Assembly: GCA_008086245.1 (NCBI GenBank)
Contig: VSIX01000138.1
Coordinates: forward strand, 1 to 15,046
Source of the DNA: Candidatus Mcinerneyibacterium aminivorans
GTDB taxonomy: Bacteria > Macinerneyibacteriota > Macinerneyibacteria > Macinerneyibacteriales > Macinerneyibacteriaceae
Direction of reading: 5' to 3'
DNA: 15,046 nt
The position numbers and the translations under genes are program-made. Position 1 is the stretch's first letter, and each line of letters starts with the position of its first letter. The notes beneath the pieces were generated by a model. It was not told the origin of the DNA and did no database searches. It saw only the letters and a list, made by a program, of their open reading frames with translations. This document shows positions 7,337 through 13,805 of this stretch, piece by piece.

Positions 7337-8299
7337 ATGGGCAAAAAAAAGGTTCCAATTTTGCATGAGTTCTTATTAAAATTAAAAAATAAAAAGCTTG
7401 ATTTGGATTTTGTCGGGGATGAAAAGCTGCTGAAAGAATCACTATCAAATCCCCGACTGGGCTTTTTTTCGGATTTTGCCATGAAATTTAAAAAAAACAA
7501 ACCTTCTACAGATGCCGTCTTTCTAAGCTCGGAGGATTTTAAATATTTTATAGAGTTAAAATCTGTAAAAAAAGATAAGATAGTAAAAAGATTTAAGAAA
7601 AATGATATTAAAGTTTTGTTAATAGAAAAAAGAAATGGGTATAATAAAAAAGAATTAAATATAATAAGAAAAGAGGGAATTGCAATATTTCTTATTAACA
7701 ATAGCTCTAATGATATAGTTTATTCCGCTATAAATGCACTGGATGATCTTTTAGGTAAAAGAGAAACCGTTTACGGTGTTCTGGTGGATGTAGCCGAGCA
7801 GGGAATATTAATTATTGGCAAAAGCGGCATAGGGAAGAGCGAGTGCGCTTTGGAGCTTGTTAGCAAAAATCATAGATTAGTAGCAGATGATATTGTTGAG
7901 ATAAAAAGGATCGGGAGCAATCTGATCGGGACCTCAGCCTCCATGTCCGATAATTATCTTGAAATTAGAGGGCTGGGAATAATAGATATAAAAGATTTTT
8001 TTGGGTTGAGAGCAGTTGCCGATGAGAAAAAAATAGATCTCGTGGTTAATCTGGTTCTGTTTGACAAAAAGAAACATTTTACCAGATTGGGAGTAGATAG
8101 AGAAACATATAGGGTTTTAGGAATAGATATTCCTATGTATACTATACCTATATCTCCCGGAAAAAATATCGGAACAATAATTGAAGTAATTGCCAAAAAT
8201 GAATATGCTAAGGAGAAGGGGTACAATACTCCTATGAAGCTGACAAAGGATTTAATAAAGAAAATAAGGAAGGAAATAAAGCGAAATGAAGAAGAATAA
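7337..8299 (+). CDS. hprK: HPr kinase/phosphorylase
   Basis: A bifunctional enzyme that phosphorylates HPr on Ser46 and removes that phosphate, controlling carbon catabolite responses or PTS activity. It has 320 residues, typical length. The N-terminal domain (about 1-130) is the less conserved regulatory part. Walker A GKSGIGKS occupies 161-168, followed by LVADDIVEI with the catalytic-region Asp pair. The family signature LEIRGLGIIDIKDFFG is complete. The late motif FTRLGVDRETYRVLGI is also present. The ATG lacks its own clear ribosome binding site and follows the hpf stop by one base, so it is probably coupled. The substrate gene ptsH, with Ser46 intact, is 1.4 kb downstream in the same gene train. 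Confidence 0.95.
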   Translation: MGKKKVPILHEFLLKLKNKKLDLDFVGDEKLLKESLSNPRLGFFSDFAMKFKKNKPSTDAVFLSSEDFKYFIELKSVKKDKIVKRFKKNDIKVLLIEKRNGYNKKELNIIRKEGIAIFLINNSSNDIVYSAINALDDLLGKRETVYGVLVDVAEQGILIIGKSGIGKSECALELVSKNHRLVADDIVEIKRIGSNLIGTSASMSDNYLEIRGLGIIDIKDFFGLRAVADEKKIDLVVNLVLFDKKKHFTRLGVDRETYRVLGIDIPMYTIPISPGKNIGTIIEVIAKNEYAKEKGYNTPMKLTKDLIKKIRKEIKRNEEE

Positions 8300-9170
8300 A
8301 CTGCTTAAGGAGGAGCTTAAAAATTACCAACCAGAAAATCGATGCTGTATGCTTACTGCCCTTAAGGTATCATTTCGTTTGTATGGTAATCTTCATTTGA
8401 AAAAAAATAAATATGTTTTGGAATTTCGGAAGAATCGATTACCTCTTCTAAGAAGAATCGTTAAATTATTTCAGGTGGTTTTTAAAAAAAAATACAAAAG
8501 AGAAATTAGCTATAACAATAAAGAATACTGGGTTTTCATCGAAGTTGACAAAAAAATGTTAAGTATGCTGGATATTTATTCATCCAATGATGAATTTCTG
8601 CCGGATTTGAAGCTTGAAAATTTTTGCTGTAAAAAAAGTTTTGCCAAAGAGCTGATTTTATACAAGGGTTATTTGTTTGATTTTCATGATTCATATCAGA
8701 TGGAGATAAGGGTGAAGGGAAATTTTAAAAATAAGTTAAGTGATATTCTAAAGGATTTTAATATAAAAGAATATGAATATAATAATAGGATTTTTGTAAA
8801 AGGATTTAAAAATTTAAAAAAGTTATTTTTTTTGCTCGGATTGAAAGATTCTTTGAAAAATATGGTGGAATTTTCCTCATACAGGCAGGATAAAGACAAG
8901 TCTGTAAGATTAACAAATTATAGTATGGCTAATTTAACAAGACAGGTTAATAGTTTTGAAAAATATAAAAAAATTATTGAAAAAATAGATAGGAAAATGG
9001 GTGTTTCAAACTTGCCCGAAAAACTGGAAGAAATAGCCAGGTTGAGAATGCAAAATCCAGATGCATCATATGCTGAACTTGGAGAGAAACTTTCAGCACC
9101 AATTACAAAAGGTGGAGTACAAAAAAGGTTGAAAAAAATTGAAGATATATATGAGGAAATTGGAGGATGA
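8286..9170 (+). CDS. whiA: WhiA-family DNA-binding protein
   Basis: A protein of the WhiA/YvcN family, which has a LAGLIDADG-like N-terminal fold joined to a helix-turn-helix. It controls sporulation genes in Streptomyces and affects division and chromosome organisation in Bacillus. It has 294 residues (family about 300-330). The N-terminus fits the family pattern: KEEL, a Cys-Cys pair (residues 19-20), then FRLYGNLH. A central CCKKSFAKELILYKGYLF block matches the second half. The C-terminus has the expected linker MANLTRQVNSFEKYKKIIEKI and the helix-turn-helix NPDASYAELGEKLSAPITKG. The middle is divergent. AGGAAGGA is 11 bases upstream of the ATG, and the gene overlaps hprK by 14 bases. In Firmicutes whiA usually sits with rapZ and mgfK. 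Here it takes the place rapZ has in proteobacterial hprK clusters. Confidence 0.85.
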   Translation: MKKNKLLKEELKNYQPENRCCMLTALKVSFRLYGNLHLKKNKYVLEFRKNRLPLLRRIVKLFQVVFKKKYKREISYNNKEYWVFIEVDKKMLSMLDIYSSNDEFLPDLKLENFCCKKSFAKELILYKGYLFDFHDSYQMEIRVKGNFKNKLSDILKDFNIKEYEYNNRIFVKGFKNLKKLFFLLGLKDSLKNMVEFSSYRQDKDKSVRLTNYSMANLTRQVNSFEKYKKIIEKIDRKMGVSNLPEKLEEIARLRMQNPDASYAELGEKLSAPITKGGVQKRLKKIEDIYEEIGG

Positions 9171-9173
9171 TTT

Positions 9174-9572
9174 ATGATTAAGGGTGTTATACTAACTCAC
9201 GGTGATCTTGCAGAATCTCTCGTAAAAACTGTCAACATGATTATGGGGGAACATGTGGAACTTTATTCTATACCATTCAACTTCGAAGAAGGTATTGAAT
9301 TATTTGAAAAAAGATTTGAAGAATTTATAATGAAAAACCAGGATGAAGAGATAGTAATCTTTACGGATCTTTTTGGAGGGAGCTGCCTGGCAACTGCCAG
9401 GAAATATCTGGATAGAAAAAATGTCCATGTTATAACAAATGTAAACCTCTCGGAGTTAATTTATTTTTCATCAATGAAAGACAAGCTTCCGGTAAAAAAA
9501 TTAATTAACGGGATTGTTAAAAGCGGAAAACAGGTTTTTGAGGTTTCTAAAAGGAATTTTAGGGGAATTTGA
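9174..9572 (+). CDS. PTS EIIA component, mannose family
   Basis: A stand-alone EIIA of the mannose/fructose/sorbose PTS family, which accepts phosphate from HPr. The protein has 132 residues, the length of a single EIIA domain. The phospho-acceptor is His9 in the opening motif GVILTHGDLAESL. FTDLFGGSC is the conserved second active-site loop of the family. No EIIB domain is fused and no EIIC or EIID gene is nearby. In proteobacteria the equivalent gene after rapZ is thought to have a regulatory rather than transport role, and the same is likely here. GGAGGA (9162-9167) gives a well-spaced ribosome binding site overlapping the end of whiA. A transport role with components encoded elsewhere cannot be excluded. 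Confidence 0.9.
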   Translation: MIKGVILTHGDLAESLVKTVNMIMGEHVELYSIPFNFEEGIELFEKRFEEFIMKNQDEEIVIFTDLFGGSCLATARKYLDRKNVHVITNVNLSELIYFSSMKDKLPVKKLINGIVKSGKQVFEVSKRNFRGI

Positions 9573-9658
9573 AACTATATAAAAGTAGTTATATTGAAAT
9601 AAGAATTGAAAAAAACAGGTTGAAAGTTTATAATAATGATGAAAAAAAAGACTGGTAG
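9569..9658 (+). CDS. Possible 29-residue small protein between EIIA and HPr
   Basis: A TTG-started frame that overlaps the EIIA stop (TTGA) and stays open for 30 codons. It ends at a TAG directly next to the ptsH ribosome binding site. The peptide is charged and contains an alternating segment, YIEIRIEKNRLKVYNND, that looks like a beta-hairpin. Ribosome binding options are AAGGAA (9551-9556, 12 bases away) or AGGGGA (9561-9566, too close). In its favour, it fills an otherwise unusual 94-base gap exactly, with the stop at the next gene's binding site. Against it, the length is within chance for AT-rich sequence and a promoter lies inside it. I recognise no family. Confidence 0.3.
   Translation: MKLYKSSYIEIRIEKNRLKVYNNDEKKDW
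9606..9634 (+). promoter_or_regulatory. Internal sigma-70 type promoter for ptsH-ptsI-fhs
   Basis: TTGAAA (9606-9611) and TATAAT (9629-9634) are 17 bases apart, the same hexamers and spacing as the promoter at 443-471. The start would fall near 9641, about 26 bases before the ptsH ATG. This would let HPr, enzyme I and Fhs be made independently of the long upstream gene train, which fits the usual need for abundant HPr and EI. Confidence 0.55.
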
Positions 9659-9666
9659 GGGAGTTT

Positions 9667-9936
9667 ATGGTAGAAAAAGAGATAGAAATTGTAAATAAAC
9701 TGGGGCTGCATGCAAGAGCTGCTGCGGTACTGGTTCAGGAAGCATCTAAATTCGATTCAGAAATCAAGATCATATATGAAGATAAGAATGTAGATGCAAA
9801 AAGTATTTTAGGGGTGATGATGCTTGCAGCCATGAAAGGGGATGTTATAAAACTAAAAGCAGAAGGGGAAGATGAAATTGAAGCTATGGAAGCTATTGAA
9901 AAATTGATAAAAGATAGATTCGGGGAAAAGGAGTAA
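9667..9936 (+). CDS. ptsH: Phosphocarrier protein HPr
   Basis: HPr carries phosphate from enzyme I to EIIA proteins in the cytoplasm. It has 89 residues, the family's usual size. His15 lies in LGLHARAA, the catalytic site, so this is a true HPr and not the Crh type that lacks the histidine. Ser46 lies in AKSILGVMMLA at exactly the canonical position for phosphorylation by HprK, whose gene is upstream. GGGGAG (9658-9663) ends three bases before the ATG, so spacing is short. ptsI starts two bases after its stop. A dedicated promoter lies immediately upstream. Confidence 0.96.
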   Translation: MVEKEIEIVNKLGLHARAAAVLVQEASKFDSEIKIIYEDKNVDAKSILGVMMLAAMKGDVIKLKAEGEDEIEAMEAIEKLIKDRFGEKE

Positions 9937-9938
9937 TT

Positions 9939-11699
9939 TTGAAAATTTATGATGGTGTTTCTGCTTCATCTGGTATAGCCATCGGACATGCCTTACCTAT
10001 ACATGGGTTCGGTCTAAATGTTCCTAGGATAAAGGTTGATGATGATGAACTTGAAAATGAAATTTTGCTGTTTAAAAAAGCTGTTGAGGAAACAAAAGAG
10101 GAGCTTGAAAATGTAAAAACAAAAATTAAAAATGATATTGGGGTTGAAGAATCAGCTATTTTTGATGCCCATATTATGCTTCTTGATGATCCCAACTTAA
10201 TTGAAAAAACAATAGAAAGAGCAAGAAATGAAAATGTTTCCATTGATTACAGCTTTAGTGAAACAATCAGTAATTTAGTCGAAAAATTCAGAGATTTATC
10301 CGATGATTATTTAAAAGATAGAGCTAATGATATTCAGGATGTTGGTAAAAGAGTTTTAAGAAATTATTTGGGGGTTAGTATATCCCCCGAGCTTTCAAAA
10401 ACTTCCAAGGATATTATAGTTTTAGCTCACAATCTACTGCCTTCAGATATGGCTGAAATTAGTGAAAAAGAGATAAAAGGGATTATCACCGAAGTTGGGG
10501 GAGAAACTTCTCATGTCGCTATTATGGCAAGATCGATGGAGGTGCCTGCAGTAGTTGGTGTTTCTGATATCCTCTCTAATGTATCTCCCAATGATCTTGT
10601 AATTATCGATGCAAATAATGGGAAAATTTTTATTGAACCGGATAAAGAAACTATTAAAGAATATCAGGAGAAAAGAAGAAAATATGTAGAATATGTTAAG
10701 AGTCTTGAAAGAATAAGAAATGAAGAAGCCGTTACCAGGGACGGAAAAAAGATAAAACTCGATATTAATATGGAGCTTGCAAATGAAGCTGACATGGTAA
10801 ACAGCCATAAGGCGGACGGGATAGGACTTTTTAGAACAGAATATTTGTTTATGAGGGAGATACTTCCAAGTGAAGATGAACAGTTTGAAATATACAAATA
10901 TATAGCTCAAATGATTTATCCAAAGGAGGTAGTGATAAGAACTGCTGATCTTGGCGGGGATAAATTTGTATCTCATTTTAAAATTCCCGAAGAAATGAAC
11001 CCTTTTTTGGGGTTTAGGGGAATAAGATTAAGCCTTGAATTTGAGGAGTTTTTCAAAACACAGCTGAAAGCAATTTTGAGGGCATCTACGCTGAAGAATA
11101 TCAAAATAATGTTTCCAATGATTTCAGGGATTGATGAGTTTCTTGAAGCAAAGGATATTGTCGAAGAAGCAAAAAATGAATTGAGAGATAGCGGCGTAGA
11201 GTTTGATGAAAATATCGATATAGGTATAATGGTCGAAATACCTTCGGCAGCTCTGGTTTCTGATGTATTAGCCAAGCATGCTGATTTTTTTAGTATAGGA
11301 ACAAATGACCTTATTCAATACACTCTGGCTGTTGACAGAGGCAACAAACAGCTTTCATATTTATACGATCCCTTGCACCCCTCAATTTTGAGGCTGTTAA
11401 AAATGATTATAAATAATGCCCATAATGAAGGAATTGAAGTAAGCATGTGTGGGAATATGGCTGGAAATCCCAATTTTACAATTTTGTTAATCGGTTTGAA
11501 TCTTTCAATTTTATCAGTTGCTCCTTCTAATATCCTTGAAATAAAAAAAATTATAAGAGAACTGAGTTATGAGGAATGTAAAAAGATAGTAGATGAAAGC
11601 ATGAAATATAATGATGTTAAATCGATTAAAGATTATTATGATTCGGTTAATAGCGAAAAGTTGAAAAATGTTTTATTTGATTATTTTGAAAAGGAGTGA
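9939..11699 (+). CDS. ptsI: PTS enzyme I (PEP-protein phosphotransferase)
   Basis: Enzyme I takes phosphate from phosphoenolpyruvate and passes it to HPr His15. It has 586 residues (E. coli 575). The phospho-histidine is His192 in GGETSHVAIMARS. The C-terminal PEP-binding TIM barrel shows GIGLFRTEYLFM, RTADLGGDKF, the MVEIPSAAL strand, SIGTNDLIQY and the active-site Cys504 in SMCGNMAG. There is no fused GAF or EIIA domain, so this is standard enzyme I rather than the nitrogen-type EI-Ntr. The start is a TTG at 9939 with GGAG five bases upstream; the first residues KIYDGVSASSGIAIG match the family start, so no ATG further in is preferable. Confidence 0.96.
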   Translation: MKIYDGVSASSGIAIGHALPIHGFGLNVPRIKVDDDELENEILLFKKAVEETKEELENVKTKIKNDIGVEESAIFDAHIMLLDDPNLIEKTIERARNENVSIDYSFSETISNLVEKFRDLSDDYLKDRANDIQDVGKRVLRNYLGVSISPELSKTSKDIIVLAHNLLPSDMAEISEKEIKGIITEVGGETSHVAIMARSMEVPAVVGVSDILSNVSPNDLVIIDANNGKIFIEPDKETIKEYQEKRRKYVEYVKSLERIRNEEAVTRDGKKIKLDINMELANEADMVNSHKADGIGLFRTEYLFMREILPSEDEQFEIYKYIAQMIYPKEVVIRTADLGGDKFVSHFKIPEEMNPFLGFRGIRLSLEFEEFFKTQLKAILRASTLKNIKIMFPMISGIDEFLEAKDIVEEAKNELRDSGVEFDENIDIGIMVEIPSAALVSDVLAKHADFFSIGTNDLIQYTLAVDRGNKQLSYLYDPLHPSILRLLKMIINNAHNEGIEVSMCGNMAGNPNFTILLIGLNLSILSVAPSNILEIKKIIRELSYEECKKIVDESMKYNDVKSIKDYYDSVNSEKLKNVLFDYFEKE

Positions 11700-11701
11700 G
11701 T

Positions 11702-13366
11702 ATGGGATTAAATGATATTGAAATAGCTCATAAGGCAAAATTGAAGGATATAAGACAAATTTCTGAGGACCTGGGGGTTGATAATAAATATTTAGAACCC
11801 TATGGAAATTATAAGGCAAAAATAAAACTCGATGCCTTGAAAAACGATAATCCCAAATCTAATTTAATTCTTGTATCGGCACTTACTCCTACATCTGCAG
11901 GAGAGGGAAAAACTACAGTTTCAATTGGGCTGGCTCAGGCATTGCAAAAAATAGATAAAAAAGTTTCTGTTGCTTTAAGGGAGCCTTCTTTAGGACCTGT
12001 AATGGGGATGAAAGGAGGGGCTGCAGGTGGAGGATATTCACAGGTTCTTCCTATGGAAGATATTAACCTTCATTTTACAGGTGATTTACATGCTATTACA
12101 TCTGCACATAATTTAGTTTCGGCTGTACTGGATAATGCTCTGCATAGAAGAAAATTGGATGTTGACCAAAGACGAATTGTATGGCCGAGGGTTCTTGATA
12201 TGAATGATAGGGCTCTAAGAGGGATTATAATCGGACTTGGGGGTCCTTACAGCAGCGTGCCCAGGGAATCTCATTTTGAAATTACCGCCGCATCGGAAAT
12301 AATGGCAACACTTTGTCTGGCTAATAGCTACAGAGATTTAAAAAGAAGGGTTAAAAACATAGTTGTAGGTTATGATTATAAAAGAAATCCTGTTACTGTT
12401 GAGGAGTTAAATATTTCCGGATCTGTAGTGGCTTTACTAAAAGATGCATTAAAACCTAATCTTGTTCAGTCAATAGAGGGTGTTCCTGCTATTATACATG
12501 GCGGCCCTTTTGCAAATATAGCACATGGAACTAATTCTTTAATAGGCACCAAAATGGCAATGAATTACTCTGATTATGTAGTAACTGAAGCAGGGTTTGG
12601 TTTTGACCTTGGAGGGGAAAAATTTTTAAATCTTGTTTCAAGATACGGAAACATTGAACCATCTGCTCTCGTTCTGGTTGCAACTGTTAGAGCTTTAAAA
12701 AGACATGGTGGTGTATCAAAAGATGATATTGATGAACCAAATCCTTATGCAGTAGCAAAAGGTCTGGTTAATTTAGAAAAACATGTAGAAAATGCAGAAA
12801 AATTTGGTTTTAAACCGATAATTGCATTGAATAAATTTAATTCAGATACACAGAAAGAGATTAATGCAGCTAAAAAGTGTTGTTTATCAAACAAATACAG
12901 CATCGTTGAAACAGATGTTTGGCAGGATGGTGGAGATGGAGGTATAGAGCTTGCTGAGGAAGTTGTTAAGTCAATTGATAATAATGAAAATAACCTTGAG
13001 TATTTATACGATTTGAATATGAAGGTAGAAGAGAAAATTGAAATTATTGCAAAAGAAGTTTATGGAGCAAGATCTGTAGATTATAGTAAAAGTGCAAAAT
13101 CTTCTCTTAGAAAAATTTACAAACACGGATTTGATAAATTTGCTATCTGTATGGCCAAAACCCAATATTCGTTATCAGACAATCCTAAACTTAAAGGAAA
13201 ACCCGAGGATTTTGATCTTCAAATAAATGACATAATTGTAAATGCCGGGCCAGAATTTTTGGTACCAATAAGCGGTAGTATCTTGAGAATGCCGGGGCTT
13301 CCTAAAAAGCCAGCGGCTGAATTGATAGATATAGATGAAAATGGAGAAATTTCCGGATTGTTCTAA
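11702..13366 (+). CDS. fhs: Formate-tetrahydrofolate ligase
   Basis: This enzyme joins formate to tetrahydrofolate using ATP, giving 10-formyl-THF for purine synthesis, formyl-Met-tRNA or the acetogenic methyl branch. With the ATG at 11702 it has 554 residues (family about 555-560). The P-loop region TPTSAGEGKTTVSIGLAQAL is present. So is the folate/formyl-phosphate region (REPSLGPVMGMKGGAAGGG, then INLHFTGDLHAITSAHNL). The C-terminal LRMPGLPKKPAAE motif is complete. I prefer ATG 11702 over the in-frame GTG at 11696, because AAGGAG (11691-11696) is the evident binding site and overlaps the GTG. It follows ptsI by two bases, an unusual pairing. Together with lpdA and lipA it hints at glycine or formate one-carbon metabolism. 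Confidence 0.96.
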   Translation: MGLNDIEIAHKAKLKDIRQISEDLGVDNKYLEPYGNYKAKIKLDALKNDNPKSNLILVSALTPTSAGEGKTTVSIGLAQALQKIDKKVSVALREPSLGPVMGMKGGAAGGGYSQVLPMEDINLHFTGDLHAITSAHNLVSAVLDNALHRRKLDVDQRRIVWPRVLDMNDRALRGIIIGLGGPYSSVPRESHFEITAASEIMATLCLANSYRDLKRRVKNIVVGYDYKRNPVTVEELNISGSVVALLKDALKPNLVQSIEGVPAIIHGGPFANIAHGTNSLIGTKMAMNYSDYVVTEAGFGFDLGGEKFLNLVSRYGNIEPSALVLVATVRALKRHGGVSKDDIDEPNPYAVAKGLVNLEKHVENAEKFGFKPIIALNKFNSDTQKEINAAKKCCLSNKYSIVETDVWQDGGDGGIELAEEVVKSIDNNENNLEYLYDLNMKVEEKIEIIAKEVYGARSVDYSKSAKSSLRKIYKHGFDKFAICMAKTQYSLSDNPKLKGKPEDFDLQINDIIVNAGPEFLVPISGSILRMPGLPKKPAAELIDIDENGEISGLF

Positions 13367-13381
13367 ATATTGATTATATAA

Positions 13382-13446
13382 AGCCTAATCCCTATATGAA
13401 GGCTGAATAGTTCAGCTAAGCGCCTATAGGGCATCCTGCAAGGGCT
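13382..13446 (+). other. Unassigned structured RNA-like element after fhs
   Basis: A stretch richer in G+C than its surroundings that can form nested stems. AGCCT (13382-13386) pairs with GGGCT (13442-13446), CCCTATA (13390-13396) with TATAGGG (13425-13431), and GCTGAA with TTCAGC around a TAG loop (13402-13416). AGCCT can instead pair with AGGCT (13400-13404), and CCTATAGG (13423-13430) is self-complementary, so alternative folds exist. No U-run follows, so it is not a classic intrinsic terminator. I compared it by eye with T-box, THF, ZTP, glycine, purine, preQ1, SRP, 6S and tRNA features and found no match. It could be a 3' stabilising structure of the fhs mRNA, a small RNA or the remnant of an element end. 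Confidence 0.4.
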
Positions 13447-13515
13447 CAATACGATATTATTATCTTTATTAGAATATTCTTGGAATATTATTCTGTCATA
13501 TTCTAAAACTTTTTC

Positions 13516-13544
13516 TTGCAAGTCAATGGGAAAAAACCTATAAT
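13516..13544 (+). promoter_or_regulatory. Sigma-70 type promoter for the RHH-pheS-pheT unit
   Basis: TTGCAA (13516-13521) and TATAAT (13539-13544) are separated by 17 bases. Transcription would start near 13551 and leave a leader of about 60 bases before the ATG at 13612. The leader is too short for a T-box and has no T-box sequence. Upstream, ATATTCT-like words recur at 13474-13480, 13488-13494 (looser) and 13498-13504, and the first lies in the perfect palindrome AGAATATTCT (13471-13480). These could be protein-binding sites. Confidence 0.55.
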
Positions 13545-13556
13545 AAATATTAGGTT
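13535..13556. promoter_or_regulatory. Inverted repeat over the -10, candidate operator
   Basis: AACCTA (13535-13540) and TAGGTT (13551-13556) form a perfect 6-base inverted repeat separated by ten bases. It encloses the TATAAT -10 and the predicted start of transcription. A binding protein here would block the promoter. The small ribbon-helix-helix protein encoded next is the obvious candidate, since that family often represses its own gene. On the minus strand the repeat is followed by six Ts and could act as a terminator, but no minus-strand gene needs one. Confidence 0.4.
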
Positions 13557-13611
13557 AAAAAAAAGTATTGATTTTTGTTTTTTAATAACTAATAATTAGG
13601 AGGGGATAGTT

Positions 13612-13803
13612 ATGCACAGATTAAAAACGGTAGCGGTATCTCAATATCTTGTTGATGAATTGGATAGGTTAATAGAAAAAGATAAAATTTTTAAAAATAG
13701 AACCGAAGCATTAAATGAAATATTGGATGAATATTTGAAAAGATATAAAATGGCAAAAGTATTTGAAACGGATAGGAGTTTATCTGAAGAAATGGGTGGA
13801 TAG
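13612..13803 (+). CDS. Small ribbon-helix-helix (CopG/MetJ-Arc type) protein
   Basis: A 63-residue likely DNA-binding dimer. The N-terminal strand is RLKTVAVSQYLVDELDRLIE, followed by the turn KIFKNRTEALNEIL and a second helix ending in EYLKRYK. This strand-helix-(R/S)-x-E-A-helix pattern is the hallmark of the family. A short polar tail (FETDRSLSEEMGG) resembles antitoxin C-termini, but no toxin gene lies beside it. The ATG has AGGAGGGG eight bases upstream. pheS starts two bases after the stop, so the two are cotranscribed. It may be an autoregulator, a regulator of pheST or an orphan antitoxin; I cannot choose among these from sequence. Confidence 0.7.
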   Translation: MHRLKTVAVSQYLVDELDRLIEKDKIFKNRTEALNEILDEYLKRYKMAKVFETDRSLSEEMGG

Positions 13804-13805
13804 AT

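Noticed and set aside
10443-10976. A 177-codon open frame on the minus strand inside ptsI
   Set aside because: It lies wholly opposite a well-conserved enzyme I gene and has the Phe/Ile/Ser-rich composition expected of an antisense shadow. It shows no motifs and no ribosome binding site.
13382-13446. THF or ZTP riboswitch, considered because of the adjacent fhs gene
   Set aside because: The element is downstream of fhs and lacks the conserved core words of either class.
13535-13556. Rho-independent terminator of fhs on the + strand
   Set aside because: On the + strand the hairpin is followed by As, not Ts; it overlaps a good -10 and fits better as an operator.
13551-13611. T-box leader for pheST
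   Set aside because: No AGGGTGG-type T-box sequence, no specifier stem, and the leader from the predicted start is only about 60 bases.
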